Shown here one piece after another: positions 23,773 through 32,061 of a stretch of 38,002 bases of DNA (position 1 is its first letter; every line of letters begins with the position of its first letter). The notes beneath the pieces were generated by a model. The model was not told the DNA's origin, searched no databases, and saw nothing but the letters and a program-made list of their open reading frames with translations. Both the position numbers and the translations under genes were made by a program. The stretch lies in assembly GCA_036563645.1 (NCBI GenBank), contig DATCMA010000052.1, positions 1 through 38,002 on the forward strand, in the 5' to 3' direction. Origin of the DNA: DATCMA01 sp036563645. GTDB taxonomy: Bacteria; Actinomycetota; Actinomycetes; Mycobacteriales; Micromonosporaceae.

Positions 23773-26127
23773 TCAGCCCGCGCGGGTGGCCCCCGCTATG
23801 CCGGCGATCCACAGTGAGTGGATCTCCTCCGGGGTCAACGCCCGGTTCCAGGTAGCCACCTCGTCGAGCGCGCCGGAGAAGGAGAAGCTGTTCGGCGCGG
23901 TGCGGGGGGTGGTGTTGATGCCGTACACCGTGTCGAAGGACGTCAGGTCGACGTAGCCGACCCGGAGGTAGCCGACCCCGGACCCGGAGTGTCGAGCGGA
24001 GGTCGACGCAGCCAGGACGCCGTCGACGTACAGCGCCATCGTTTTCCCGTCGTACGTCGCGACCGCCAGGTGCCAGGCCCCGTCGCTGTAGGCGTGGGGA
24101 CCGCGCACGTACGTGAACGTGCTGGTTCCCGTCAGCGTCGGCGGGTGCCGCAGGCCGAAGGCGAGCTGCCCGTTGTTGTCCATCCACACCACACGGTCGT
24201 TGAGAGTGCCGGTCCCGGTGCGTGCGGAGGAGAAGCCGAGCAGCGCCCCGCCAGTGCGGGTCGTGGTGCGGAACCAGACCGCCTGGCTGAACCGCGCCGG
24301 CGCGGCCGTGGCCCGCTCGGCCGCGACATACCCCGATCCATCCACAGTGACCGCTGGGTCACCCTCGACCGCGCCGCTGGCGCCCTGGGCGAGGGTGCCG
24401 ATGTAGGTGCCGCTGCGCCCGCGCCCACTGCTGTCGGCCGCGGTGGGACCGCGGTCGTTGAGTCGCCAGTACGTCGTCGGGTTGGTGGCCCGGACGACCT
24501 CCGGATAGCTCCCGGGCTCGGTGGCGGTGACCGTCACCGGCGCGGAGGCCGGGGAACGGGGGCTGCTGTGGGTGCCATCGCTGGCCACCACGGTGTACGT
24601 GTGGCGGTTGCCCGGGGTGAGACCGGTGTCGTGGAACCGCAGCACCGGACGGGTCCACGGCCAGGATTCCGCGGTCAGCGTGGCGACCGGTGTCGGGTTC
24701 CCATCGCGGTAGAGGGTGTAGGTGAGCAGACCGCTGTCCCGGTCGGCGACGGCGGGCACGGTGATGGTGACCCGGCCCGCGCCGGTCGCAGTGACGGTCG
24801 GGGCCTCCGGACGCTCCGGGGCGCTGTCATTTCCGGGGCGGAACCGGGTGAGGCCTTGCTGGGGGCGGTTGTTGACGGTGGTGAAGTCACCGCCCACGAA
24901 CAGCTGCTGGCCGTCGGAGGCGAGGGCGCGCGGGCCGACGGGAAGGTCCGATGTGGTGGCGTTGGTGTTCGGGCTCCAGTGACCGAGCCGGCCATCGGTG
25001 AGGGACTGCGCGGTGAGACGGTGGTAGGTGAAGTCGCGCTCCTCTTGCGGGCCGACGTAGCCACCCGGGTCGTATCCGCAGTCACGCTGGTGCGATCCCT
25101 TGTAGAGCCATCCGTGGATCACTTCGATCGCCTGGGTGGCGCCGAAGCAGTAGCTCACCCAGAGGGGTTTCCCGTCGGCGATGCGCGCGGCGTACGTGCC
25201 GTCGAAGCAGCCCGCTTGTTCGTCCTCGCCGGCGACGTACGCGATGTCGTCGACGATCGTGATGTCGGTGACGTGGGCCGGGCAGGTTTGGGGGGTCGGG
25301 ATGATGCCCGTGGCGTCCCACGGCCGCAGTTCGCCGGTGACCGGGTCGAGGGACGCGATGGCGTGCTGCGCGCGGCCGTTCACCGTGGTGAAGGTGCCGC
25401 CGATGAGCAGCCGGCTGCCGTCGGGCGCGAGCGCGATGGTGACCACCCGACGATCGGTGGCGGCGGTGAAGCTGGTGATCACCTCGCCGGTCGTCGGGTG
25501 CAGCGCGGCCAGGTGCGGTCGCTCGGCCCCGTTGACGGTGGTGAAGTCGCCGCCGAGGTAGATGGCGCGCTCGGTGGGGAGTACGGCGGTGACCGTGGCG
25601 CTGACGCGCGGCGCCCACTCCGTGACGAGCTGGCCGCTGGGCAGGTGGAGGGCGGCGATGTGGCGGCGGGGGACGCCGTTGACGGTGGTGAACGCTCCCG
25701 CGACGTACAGCCGGCTGCCGTCCGGGGAGACGGCGAGGTCGTGGACGCGCCCGTCCACGGATGCGGTGAACGTGGTGATGAGGTCACCGGTGCGGGCGTC
25801 GAAGGCGGCGATGCGGGAGCGGGGGACGTCGCCGATGCCGGCTGGGCTATCGGGGGGCCGGACGGCGGTGAAGTCGCCGCCGGCGTAGACGACTCCGCTG
25901 GCGACGGCGAGCGCCCGGACGGTGTCGTTGGTTTGCCACATCGGCGACGGGGTGCCGCTGAGGGGTTGGTCGGGCACGGTCGCGGTCGCCGTATCGGACG
26001 CCGGTGGGGGTGAGGGGTGGGTGGTGTCCGCGGCCAGGGCCGCGGGGAGACCGGCGAGGACGGACGCGAGGGCAGCTGCACCGGCTATCCAGCCGGTGGG
26101 GATGCGTCGGATGCTGGGCGCGGACAT
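23773..26127 (-). CDS. Secreted propeller-like / FN3 / LamG protein
   Basis: A 784-residue exported protein. GAGGAG lies 5 bases before the ATG. The signal peptide is at about 1-33 (IAGAAALASVLAGLPAALA, cut after ALA). Residues about 55-420 hold repeated beta units around GGDFTTVNG, each followed by 'aaLdp.tGe' strands (at least five copies), a propeller-like pattern. An FN3 domain (RPEAPTVTATGAGRVTITV to SAPVTVTA) is near 450-550. A C-terminal LamG/concanavalin-like domain (YWRLNDRGPTAADSSGRG, LDEVATWNRALTPEEI) occupies about 560-780. No enzymatic motif was found; it may bind carbohydrate at the cell surface. Single gene, leftward. Confidence 0.85.
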   Translation of the reverse strand: MSAPSIRRIPTGWIAGAAALASVLAGLPAALAADTTHPSPPPASDTATATVPDQPLSGTPSPMWQTNDTVRALAVASGVVYAGGDFTAVRPPDSPAGIGDVPRSRIAAFDARTGDLITTFTASVDGRVHDLAVSPDGSRLYVAGAFTTVNGVPRRHIAALHLPSGQLVTEWAPRVSATVTAVLPTERAIYLGGDFTTVNGAERPHLAALHPTTGEVITSFTAATDRRVVTIALAPDGSRLLIGGTFTTVNGRAQHAIASLDPVTGELRPWDATGIIPTPQTCPAHVTDITIVDDIAYVAGEDEQAGCFDGTYAARIADGKPLWVSYCFGATQAIEVIHGWLYKGSHQRDCGYDPGGYVGPQEERDFTYHRLTAQSLTDGRLGHWSPNTNATTSDLPVGPRALASDGQQLFVGGDFTTVNNRPQQGLTRFRPGNDSAPERPEAPTVTATGAGRVTITVPAVADRDSGLLTYTLYRDGNPTPVATLTAESWPWTRPVLRFHDTGLTPGNRHTYTVVASDGTHSSPRSPASAPVTVTATEPGSYPEVVRATNPTTYWRLNDRGPTAADSSGRGRSGTYIGTLAQGASGAVEGDPAVTVDGSGYVAAERATAAPARFSQAVWFRTTTRTGGALLGFSSARTGTGTLNDRVVWMDNNGQLAFGLRHPPTLTGTSTFTYVRGPHAYSDGAWHLAVATYDGKTMALYVDGVLAASTSARHSGSGVGYLRVGYVDLTSFDTVYGINTTPRTAPNSFSFSGALDEVATWNRALTPEEIHSLWIAGIAGATRAG

Positions 26128-26509
26128 GGTTCTCCTCGAGAACGGGTTCCCCTCACAGGGGCGCGCCGCGGCGGCGCGCAGACCAGCGACAGCCTTGGAT
26201 GGCTGCCGATAACCGTCAAGCGCCACCTGATGGGTCAATTCCGGACAGATCGCCGCTGCCGCACACAGGCACGTGATAGACGGACGGCTATTGATGCTGG
26301 CTGCGGAGACCCGATAGTGATCTCGTTCGGCTTTGTGCCAAATCTTGTGCCAACTTGGTCGGATGGGTCCGTGCGGCGGCGGGACCGAGCCCGGTGCCCA
26401 CCGGGTGTCCGCGATCACTCGTTCCCGACAGACCGCGCCGCGCGGACCACCGCGCGGGCGACCCGGCTAGGCTTGGCGTCGGCCCGAGCAGCGAGGTAAA
26501 GGAGCCTGT
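26128..26509. other. Divergent intergenic region between the LamG protein and ybaB
   Basis: These 382 bases hold no convincing gene; the leftward frame is open to 26418 but lacks a signal-peptide-like start. TTGTGCCAA is repeated directly at 26333-26341 and 26345-26353, one helical turn apart. Promoters of both flanking genes should lie here. Confidence 0.5.
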
Positions 26510-26842
26510 GTGCGTCCCGGTGGACAGCCCAACCTGCAGCAGTTGATGAAGCAGGCCCAGAAGATGCAGCGGCAGATGGTCGCGGCCCAGGAGGAGCTCG
26601 CGGCGGCCGAGGTGACCGGTACGGCGGGCGGTGGCCTGGTAACGGTGACCCTGTCGGGTGCTGGCCAGGTGAAAGCGGTCAAGATCGACCCTAAGGTCGT
26701 CGACCCGGAGGACGTCGAGACGCTGGAGGACCTGGTGCTCGCGGCGATCCGCAACGCCCACGAGGAGGTCCAGCGGCTCGCCGAGGAGAAGTTGGGCCCG
26801 CTGACTGGCCTGGCCGGCGGTCTCGGCCTGCCTGGATTCTGA
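26510..26842 (+). CDS. ybaB: YbaB/EbfC-family nucleoid-associated protein
   Basis: A 110-residue DNA-binding dimeric protein. The N-terminal helix NLQQLMKQAQKMQRQMVAAQEELA is followed by VTGTAGGGLVTVTLSGAGQVKAVKIDP and a C-terminal helical part with ETLEDLVLAAIRNAHEEVQ. GTG start with AAAGGAG 5 bases upstream. It is 9 bases before recR, the standard conserved pair. Confidence 0.95.
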   Translation: MRPGGQPNLQQLMKQAQKMQRQMVAAQEELAAAEVTGTAGGGLVTVTLSGAGQVKAVKIDPKVVDPEDVETLEDLVLAAIRNAHEEVQRLAEEKLGPLTGLAGGLGLPGF

Positions 26843-26851
26843 CGTCAGGCG

Positions 26852-27445
26852 ATGTACGAGGGTGCCATCCAGGACCTCATCGACGAGCTGGGGCGGCTGC
26901 CCGGGGTGGGGCCGAAGAGCGCGCAGCGGATCGCGTTCCACATCCTCTCGGCTGACCCGGCCGACGTGAACCGGCTCGCCACCGCGCTCCGGCGGGTCAA
27001 AGAGGTCGTCCGCTTCTGCTCCACCTGCTTCAACGTGGCAGAGGCGGAGCAGTGCCGCATCTGCCGCGATCCGCGCCGCAGCGACGAGGTGCTCTGCGTG
27101 GTGGAGGAGCCCAAAGACGTGGTGGCGATCGAGCGGACCGGCGAATTCCGCGGCCGCTACCACGTCCTTGGCGGGGCGATCAACCCACTCGAGGGGATCG
27201 GGCCGGACAACCTGCGCATTCGAGAGTTGATGCAGCGGCTCACCGACGGCCGGGTCCGCGAGCTGATCCTCGCCACCGACCCGAACACGGAGGGGGAGGC
27301 CACCGCGACGTACATCGCCCTCATGGTCAAGCCTATGGGGATCGCGGTGACGCGGCTGGCGAGCGGCCTGCCGGTCGGCGGTGATCTTGAGTACGCCGAC
27401 GAGATCACGCTGGGGCGCGCGTTCGAAGGCCGCCGCGCGGTCTGA
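26852..27445 (+). CDS. recR: Recombination mediator RecR
   Basis: A 197-residue RecR, loader of RecA at gaps with RecF and RecO. The N-terminal HhH motif is LPGVGPKSAQRIAFH, the zinc finger uses Cys56, Cys59, Cys68 and Cys71, and the Toprim domain spans about 79-175 (VVEEPKDVVAIE, ILATDPNTEGEATA). Full length matches the family. A CGCGCGGTC/GACCGCGCG inverted repeat spans its stop codon (27434-27452). Confidence 0.97.
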   Translation: MYEGAIQDLIDELGRLPGVGPKSAQRIAFHILSADPADVNRLATALRRVKEVVRFCSTCFNVAEAEQCRICRDPRRSDEVLCVVEEPKDVVAIERTGEFRGRYHVLGGAINPLEGIGPDNLRIRELMQRLTDGRVRELILATDPNTEGEATATYIALMVKPMGIAVTRLASGLPVGGDLEYADEITLGRAFEGRRAV

Positions 27446-27476
27446 CCGCGCGAGGCGCCCTCGGGAGCCGTGGGAC

Positions 27477-27504
27477 GGCCGCCGACGCCGCTGCACCGGC
27501 GGCC
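27477..27504. terminator. Hairpin between recR and the convergent small gene
   Basis: GGCCGCCG (27477-27484) and CGGCGGCC (27497-27504) form a perfect 8-bp stem with a 12-base loop, between two convergent genes. Confidence 0.5.
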
Positions 27505-27518
27505 GGAAACGCCAGGCG

Positions 27519-27791
27519 CTACCCGTCTGGCCGGTGCAGCAGGCCGACGGCGATGGTGTGGATCGCGTCGAGGTCAGCGGGGTCGGCGAGGGACGCCCGC
27601 CCCCCGGTCACCACGTACCACTCGTCGGCGTCTTTGTATTGCACGCGGAGCGTGACCTGATCACCGACGAGCTCCGAGCGCAGCGTGAGCTCGCCGGTGA
27701 TTACCCCGACCTCGTCGGTCATCACCCCGCCAGGGCCCGCCACGATGTCGGTGGTGCGCACCTGGGTGGCGTTCCCACGGACGTCGCTCAT
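27519..27791 (-). CDS. Small hypothetical protein coupled to the HNH lipoprotein gene
   Basis: A 90-residue acidic protein. Its ATG overlaps the TGA of the upstream HNH gene (ATGA at 27788-27791), so it is translated with it. The sequence is beta-rich (GELTLRSELVGDQVTLRVQYKDADEWYVVTGG) and ends in a helix (LDAIHTIAVGLLHRP). No domain is named. The tight coupling suggests a partner of the nuclease, but the sequence does not show whether it is an inhibitor. Longer frames back to 27920 lie inside the HNH gene and are not used. Confidence 0.7.
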   Translation of the reverse strand: MSDVRGNATQVRTTDIVAGPGGVMTDEVGVITGELTLRSELVGDQVTLRVQYKDADEWYVVTGGRASLADPADLDAIHTIAVGLLHRPDG

Positions 27792-28450
27792 GGGCAGGTC
27801 TCCAGCATGTCGGACAGGGCCGCCTTCTCCGCGCTGGTCACGGAGAGCTGCCAGTGGTGCTTTACCGCGATCCAGTTTTCCGCGTACGTGCACCAGTAGT
27901 CGCGGTTTGGCGGCTTCCACTGTGAGGGGTCTTGGTCACCCTTGGCCCGGTTCGACGTCCGGGAGACCGCGATGAGCTGGGGACGGGTCAGGTCGTTGGC
28001 GAACTCCCCGCGCTGCTTGTCAGTCCACGACGCCGCGCCGGAGCGCCACGCGTTGGCGAGAGGGACGATGTGGTCGATGTCTACTTCGGACGGGTCGGTG
28101 AGGGTCTTGTTGTCGTAGACGCTGAACCACTCGCCGCCCACCACGTTGCAGCCGTCGAGCTGCACGTCGCGGCCGTCTCGCTGGAGCACGGTGTCGCGGA
28201 CGTTGCAGTTCGCACCGGTGCGATCCCAGTGGGGGAAGCGTTGCCGGCTGTAGCCGCGCATCGAGCCCGGCTCCCGGACGGTGAGCTCCTCCAAGAGACG
28301 CGACGCGGGGCGCGATGGTGAGGCGCTGGCGCTGGGTTCCGGCTCGGGTTCCTGGGGGGTGGTACAGCCGGCGACACCACCGAGCAGCGCGGCCGCGGTC
28401 AGCGCGGCCAAGAGACGGACTTTCGACGGCTGGATAGATGTGAGGGGCAC
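27788..28450 (-). CDS. Secreted HNH-family nuclease lipoprotein
   Basis: A 220-residue exported protein. The lipobox LGGVAGC puts the lipidated Cys at 29 after a hydrophobic signal; a Glu/Pro/Ser-rich spacer follows. The nuclease domain starts near residue 55 and carries DIDHIVPLANAW (124-135) and RPQLIAVSRTSNRAKGDQDPSQW, the pattern of the HNH/DUF1524-like family with His127 as general base. Cys82, Cys101 and two later Cys could form disulfides outside the cell. Likely extracellular DNA degradation or nutrient scavenging. Upstream of, and overlapping, the 90-residue gene; the pair interrupts the recR-lysC neighbourhood. Confidence 0.87.
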   Translation of the reverse strand: MPLTSIQPSKVRLLAALTAAALLGGVAGCTTPQEPEPEPSASASPSRPASRLLEELTVREPGSMRGYSRQRFPHWDRTGANCNVRDTVLQRDGRDVQLDGCNVVGGEWFSVYDNKTLTDPSEVDIDHIVPLANAWRSGAASWTDKQRGEFANDLTRPQLIAVSRTSNRAKGDQDPSQWKPPNRDYWCTYAENWIAVKHHWQLSVTSAEKAALSDMLETCP

Positions 28451-28538
28451 GTCTTAACCTTGCGTCATCCCACGCGGCCGACGCGACTGGGCGTCCGCGT
28501 ACTGGGATGGGCGTGCCTTCGCTGCCTCGATATCGCTG

Positions 28539-28606
28539 CCCCGAGACGCGACCGCCCGGCCCATCGATCAGCGGATCGACGGACCGGGCGGTCGCACGTC
28601 TCGGGG
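28539..28606 (-). terminator. Very strong terminator after leuA
   Basis: CCCCGAGACG plus CGACCGCCCGG (28539-28559) pairs with CCGGGCGGTCG, CA bulge, CGTCTCGGGG (28584-28606): 21 bp with a 2-base bulge and a 24-base loop. It starts 9 bases beyond the leuA stop in the leftward direction. Confidence 0.85.
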
Positions 28607-28615
28607 TGAGCGCGA

Positions 28616-30373
28616 CTAGGCGTCGCGGTAGGCCCGGTTCACCGCGCTGGTCACTGCCTTGATCGACGCGGTGACGATGTTCTCGTCGATGCCGACGCCC
28701 CACAGCGTGCGGTCCTTGGCCGAGCACTCGACGTAGGCGGCGGCCTTCGCGTCCCCACCGGCGGACATCGCGTGCTCGGTGTAGTCGAGCACCCGTACCT
28801 TGATGTCCAGCGACTGCAGGGCGTTGACGTACGCGTCGATCGGGCCGTTGCCGACCGCGGTCAGCGCGCGCGTCTCGCCGTTGACGCGAACCGTCGCGTT
28901 TATCTCCACCTTGTCGTCGACGGTGCTGGTCGAGTAGCTGACCAGCGTCAGCAGCGGCGACTCCTGGTGCTCGACGAGGTACTGGCGGGCGAAGATCTCC
29001 CACATCTCGTCGGGCTCGACCTCGCCGCCCTGGGTGTCGGTGACGTGCTGGATGACCCCGGAGAACTCGATCTGCAGCCGGCGCGGCAGGTCGAGCTTGT
29101 GCTCGGTCTTCATGATGTACGCCACGCCGCCCTTGCCGGACTGCGAGTTGACCCGGATGACCGCCTCGTACGTGCGGCCCACGTCCTTCGGGTCGATCGG
29201 CAGGTACGGCACCGCCCACGGGTACTCGTCGACCGGTACTCCGGCGGCCTCCGCGTCGGCGGCGAGCGCCTCGAAGCCCTTCTTGATCGCGTCCTGGTGC
29301 GAGCCGGAGAAGGCGGTGTAGACCAGGTCGCCCGCGTACGGGTGCCGCTCGTGGACGGGCAGCTGGTTGCAGTACTCGACCGTCCGCTTGATCTCGTCGA
29401 TGTTGGAGAAGTCGATCTCCGGGTCGATGCCCTGCGAGAAGAGGTTGAGCCCCAACGTCACCAGGTCGACGTTGCCGGTGCGCTCACCGTTGCCGAACAG
29501 GCAGCCCTCGATGCGCTCCGCCCCGGCCATGAGGCCCAGTTCGGCGGCGGCGACGGCGGTCCCGCGGTCGTTGTGCGGGTGGAGGCTCAGCACGATCGAG
29601 TCGCGGCGCGGCAGGTGCCGGTTCATCCATTCAATCGAGTCGGCGTAGACGTTGGGGGTCGCCATCTCGACGGTGGCCGGCAGGTTGATGATCATCTTGC
29701 GGTCGGGCGTCGGGTCGATGACGTCCATGACCGCCGAGCAGATCTCCAGCGCGAAGTCCAGCTCCGTGCCGGTGTACGACTCGGGCGAGTACTCGTAGTA
29801 GATGTCGGTGTCCGGCGTGTGGATCTCGGCGTACTTCTGGCAGAGCCGCGCGCCCCGCGTGGCGATCTCGATGATCCCGGGGCGGTCGAGGCCGAAGACC
29901 ACCCGGCGCTGCAGCGTCGAGGTCGAGTTGTAGAAGTGCACGATCGCCCGCTTCGCCCCGCGCAGCGATTCGAAGGTGCGGTCGATCAGGTGTTCCCGGC
30001 ACTGGGTCAGCACTTGGATCGTGACGTCGTCCGGGATCAGGTCTTCCTCGATGAGCTGCCGGACGAAGATGTAGTCCGTCTGGCTCGCCGAGGGGAAACC
30101 GACCTCGATCTCCTTGTAGCCCATCTGGACCAGCAGGTTGAACATGCGCCGCTTGCGCTCGGGCGACATCGGGTCGATCAGCGCCTGGTTGCCGTCGCGC
30201 AGGTCGACGGCGCACCAGCGCGGCGCCTTCTCGATCCGCCGGTTGGGCCACTGCCGGTCGGGCAGGTCGATCGTGAACTGCTCGTGGTACGGCCGGTAGC
30301 GCTGGTACGGCATGCGGCTGGGGCGCTGCCGCGCGATCGGATCGACGGGAGTGGTGCCGGCTGAATTGGTCAT
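28616..30373 (-). CDS. leuA: 2-isopropylmalate synthase
   Basis: A 585-residue type 2 LeuA (actinobacterial/fungal type), condensing acetyl-CoA with 2-ketoisovalerate as the first committed step to leucine. DLRDGNQAL at 57-65 holds a metal/catalytic Arg-Asp. IEVGFPSASQTDY and LHPHNDRGTAVAAAELG (metal His pair) follow, then GNGERTGNVDLVTLGLN. The C-terminal regulatory domain (about 435-585) is where leucine feedback binds in relatives. The ATG at 30373 has AGGAG 7 bases upstream. A 14-codon leader peptide and hairpin precede it, indicating attenuation by leucine supply. Confidence 0.96.
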   Translation of the reverse strand: MTNSAGTTPVDPIARQRPSRMPYQRYRPYHEQFTIDLPDRQWPNRRIEKAPRWCAVDLRDGNQALIDPMSPERKRRMFNLLVQMGYKEIEVGFPSASQTDYIFVRQLIEEDLIPDDVTIQVLTQCREHLIDRTFESLRGAKRAIVHFYNSTSTLQRRVVFGLDRPGIIEIATRGARLCQKYAEIHTPDTDIYYEYSPESYTGTELDFALEICSAVMDVIDPTPDRKMIINLPATVEMATPNVYADSIEWMNRHLPRRDSIVLSLHPHNDRGTAVAAAELGLMAGAERIEGCLFGNGERTGNVDLVTLGLNLFSQGIDPEIDFSNIDEIKRTVEYCNQLPVHERHPYAGDLVYTAFSGSHQDAIKKGFEALAADAEAAGVPVDEYPWAVPYLPIDPKDVGRTYEAVIRVNSQSGKGGVAYIMKTEHKLDLPRRLQIEFSGVIQHVTDTQGGEVEPDEMWEIFARQYLVEHQESPLLTLVSYSTSTVDDKVEINATVRVNGETRALTAVGNGPIDAYVNALQSLDIKVRVLDYTEHAMSAGGDAKAAAYVECSAKDRTLWGVGIDENIVTASIKAVTSAVNRAYRDA

Positions 30374-30503
30374 TGAAGTCTCCTGGTCATGTGACAGGGC
30401 CGCGGTGGGCACTCAACGGGACGAACGTGGAAGAAGTCGAATGGGGAATGTCGGGAAGGAAGTCCACGACCGAGGTACCGAAGGGCGGCGGCAAGCGAGA
30501 ACT

Positions 30504-30540
30504 CCGCGGCGAGGTGCCGGCCTAGCTGGCCTCGCCGCGG
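30504..30540 (-). promoter_or_regulatory. leuA leader hairpin (putative attenuator)
   Basis: On the leuA strand CCGCGGCGAGG (30540-30530) pairs perfectly with CCTCGCCGCGG (30514-30504) around a 15-base loop. The leader-peptide stop lies in the loop and its Leu codons end 5 bases before the 5' arm. A ribosome stalled there would cover the start of the stem. No T-run follows. CCGCGG recurs at 30400-30405, 27 bases before leuA, as a possible alternative partner. An ACCCC-N3-GGGGT repeat at 30607-30619 may be a promoter-proximal operator. Confidence 0.65.
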
Positions 30541-30566
30541 CAGATAAGGAGAAGTGCCTGCCACAT
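30522..30566 (-). CDS. leuA leader peptide
   Basis: A 14-residue frame MWQALLLICRGEAS, read leftward, 149 bases before leuA. Three consecutive Leu codons (CTT CTC CTT) are followed by Ile. The CTT codons are poor choices in a genome that prefers CTG/CTC, which should increase sensitivity to charged tRNA-Leu. GGTGAGAG precedes the ATG. Its stop is in the loop of the attenuator hairpin. This is the classical layout for ribosome-mediated attenuation of a leucine gene. Confidence 0.7.
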   Translation of the reverse strand: MWQALLLICRGEAS

Positions 30567-30760
30567 GACTCTCACCACGCTACGTGATCAACTTCGACTT
30601 CTCCAGACCCCACCGGGGTATTGAGACGAATCTCCTATCTCGTTCATCCGTCCCGGCACAGTTCGATGACGTTACCGGTTGTATCCACGTGATAGCACCT
30701 CGTACCCCGCGTCGCAGGGGTAAGGTGGATATGGGTGATTTGTACCCTACGGGAGGCAGC

Positions 30761-31939
30761 ATGCGTGAGGTCGCCAACGACGCGCGGGTCGTGGCTGACT
30801 CATCTCCCGCAGTCGATTCCACGTCGCCCGCGGTCGATCCCGCCGCCCAGCTGGGCCAGCCGGACGCGGTTAACCCAGCCGGTGGGGCGACCAACCCCGC
30901 GGACCACCCCGCCGAGGACCCCACACCGTCCCCGCGGGGTGAGCACGAGCAGCTGCCCAACCCTCCGCAATCCGCGCCGTCGGGCTCCGCGCCACGGACG
31001 CCGCCCTCCGGCGCGCGGGACGTCGACGCCCCGCGTGAGGACGACGCGCTCGACATCGACCTGCCGCTCGACGAGCCGGCGTCCGCCCCACCGCTAGAGA
31101 TCGACTTGCCGGTGGACTTCTCACCGCCATCCCCGGCGGGCGGCGCGACCACGACCCCGTCTGCCCACGGGGCAGCACCCGGTCCCGCCCCAGGCGCCAC
31201 CCCACCGCCCGAGGCGGGGCACACCGGCGGGGCCGAGCTGACGGGTGGGCACGCGCCGGCCTACGCGGGGAGCGCGGCAGCCGGTGCGGGGACGACGCCC
31301 GGCGCATCCGGGTGGGCGGCGCGCGGCGACGACAGCCAACCGTCGTGGAATCGGCCCAGCGGCGTCTCCCCCCTGGTGTCGCCGATCACCCGGGCCGAAC
31401 GCCGCGCCGCCGAGGCCGCCGCCGCTAATCGGGCCCTCGGCATCGAGCAAGTCCACACCCCGCGTGGCCAATTCCTGTGGGCGCTGGCGCGCATGGCGTT
31501 CGCCGCGGTGTTCCTCTGGACCTTCCTCGACGCGCTGTTCGGGTTCAACGCCCCGACCGCCTCTGACGCCGCGTGGCGCGCCGGAGGCTCCCCGAGCGAG
31601 GCGTATCTCGGCGCCGGTGACGGCCCATTCGCCGGGCTGTTCACTGCGCTCGCCGGGCGGGCGTGGGTGGACTGGGTGTTCATGATCGCGCTGCTGGTGG
31701 TCGGTCTGGCGCTCCTCCTCGGGATCGCCGTCGTGCCCGCCGCCGTCGGTGCCGTGCTCCTCCTGGTGGGGATGTGGGCCGCGGACCTCCCCGTCCCCGG
31801 CAACCCGGTGCTCGACCCGCGGCTGCTCGCCGCGTTGGTGATCGTGTGCATCGTGGTCAGCGGCGCCGGCTTGCGGTACAGCTTGGCCCCCTGGTGGCGG
31901 CGCACGCCCGTGGTCCAGAAGGTGCGTGCCTTCCGCTGA
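30761..31939 (+). CDS. DoxX-like membrane protein with long disordered acidic tail
   Basis: A 392-residue protein. ATG at 30761 with GGGAGG 4 bases upstream; the in-frame ATG at 30731 has a weaker site. Residues 1-235 are low complexity (Pro, Ala, Gly, Asp), with an acidic patch (DDALDIDLPLDEP, then LEIDLPVDF) and a basic helix (RAERRAAEAAAANRAL) before the membrane. Membrane helices are at about 240-262, 303-345 (two) and 357-380. The membrane part resembles DoxX/DoxD-type proteins. Function unknown; the tail may bind a cytoplasmic partner. Divergent from leuA. Confidence 0.78.
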   Translation: MREVANDARVVADSSPAVDSTSPAVDPAAQLGQPDAVNPAGGATNPADHPAEDPTPSPRGEHEQLPNPPQSAPSGSAPRTPPSGARDVDAPREDDALDIDLPLDEPASAPPLEIDLPVDFSPPSPAGGATTTPSAHGAAPGPAPGATPPPEAGHTGGAELTGGHAPAYAGSAAAGAGTTPGASGWAARGDDSQPSWNRPSGVSPLVSPITRAERRAAEAAAANRALGIEQVHTPRGQFLWALARMAFAAVFLWTFLDALFGFNAPTASDAAWRAGGSPSEAYLGAGDGPFAGLFTALAGRAWVDWVFMIALLVVGLALLLGIAVVPAAVGAVLLLVGMWAADLPVPGNPVLDPRLLAALVIVCIVVSGAGLRYSLAPWWRRTPVVQKVRAFR

Positions 31940-31968
31940 CCCCGCCGGGAGGACCACCGAGTCGATCA

Positions 31969-31996
31969 TGTGTCGCGTCGCACCCGGCGCGACACA
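31969..31996. terminator. Hairpin between the DoxX-like gene and lysC
   Basis: TGTGTCGCG (31969-31977) and CGCGACACA (31988-31996) form a perfect 9-bp inverted repeat with a 10-base loop, 29 bases after the stop. Probably a terminator; an operator for lysC is the alternative. Confidence 0.5.
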
Positions 31997-32061
31997 CCGA
32001 ATTGTGGGATCGCCTCTCCGACCTGTCTGTCCTCACCGGTAACCTGATGGAGATTTCGGAT

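Noticed and set aside
30374..30600. T-box riboswitch for leuA
   Set aside because: No T-box sequence or specifier-loop layout was found; the Leu-codon leader peptide explains the region better.
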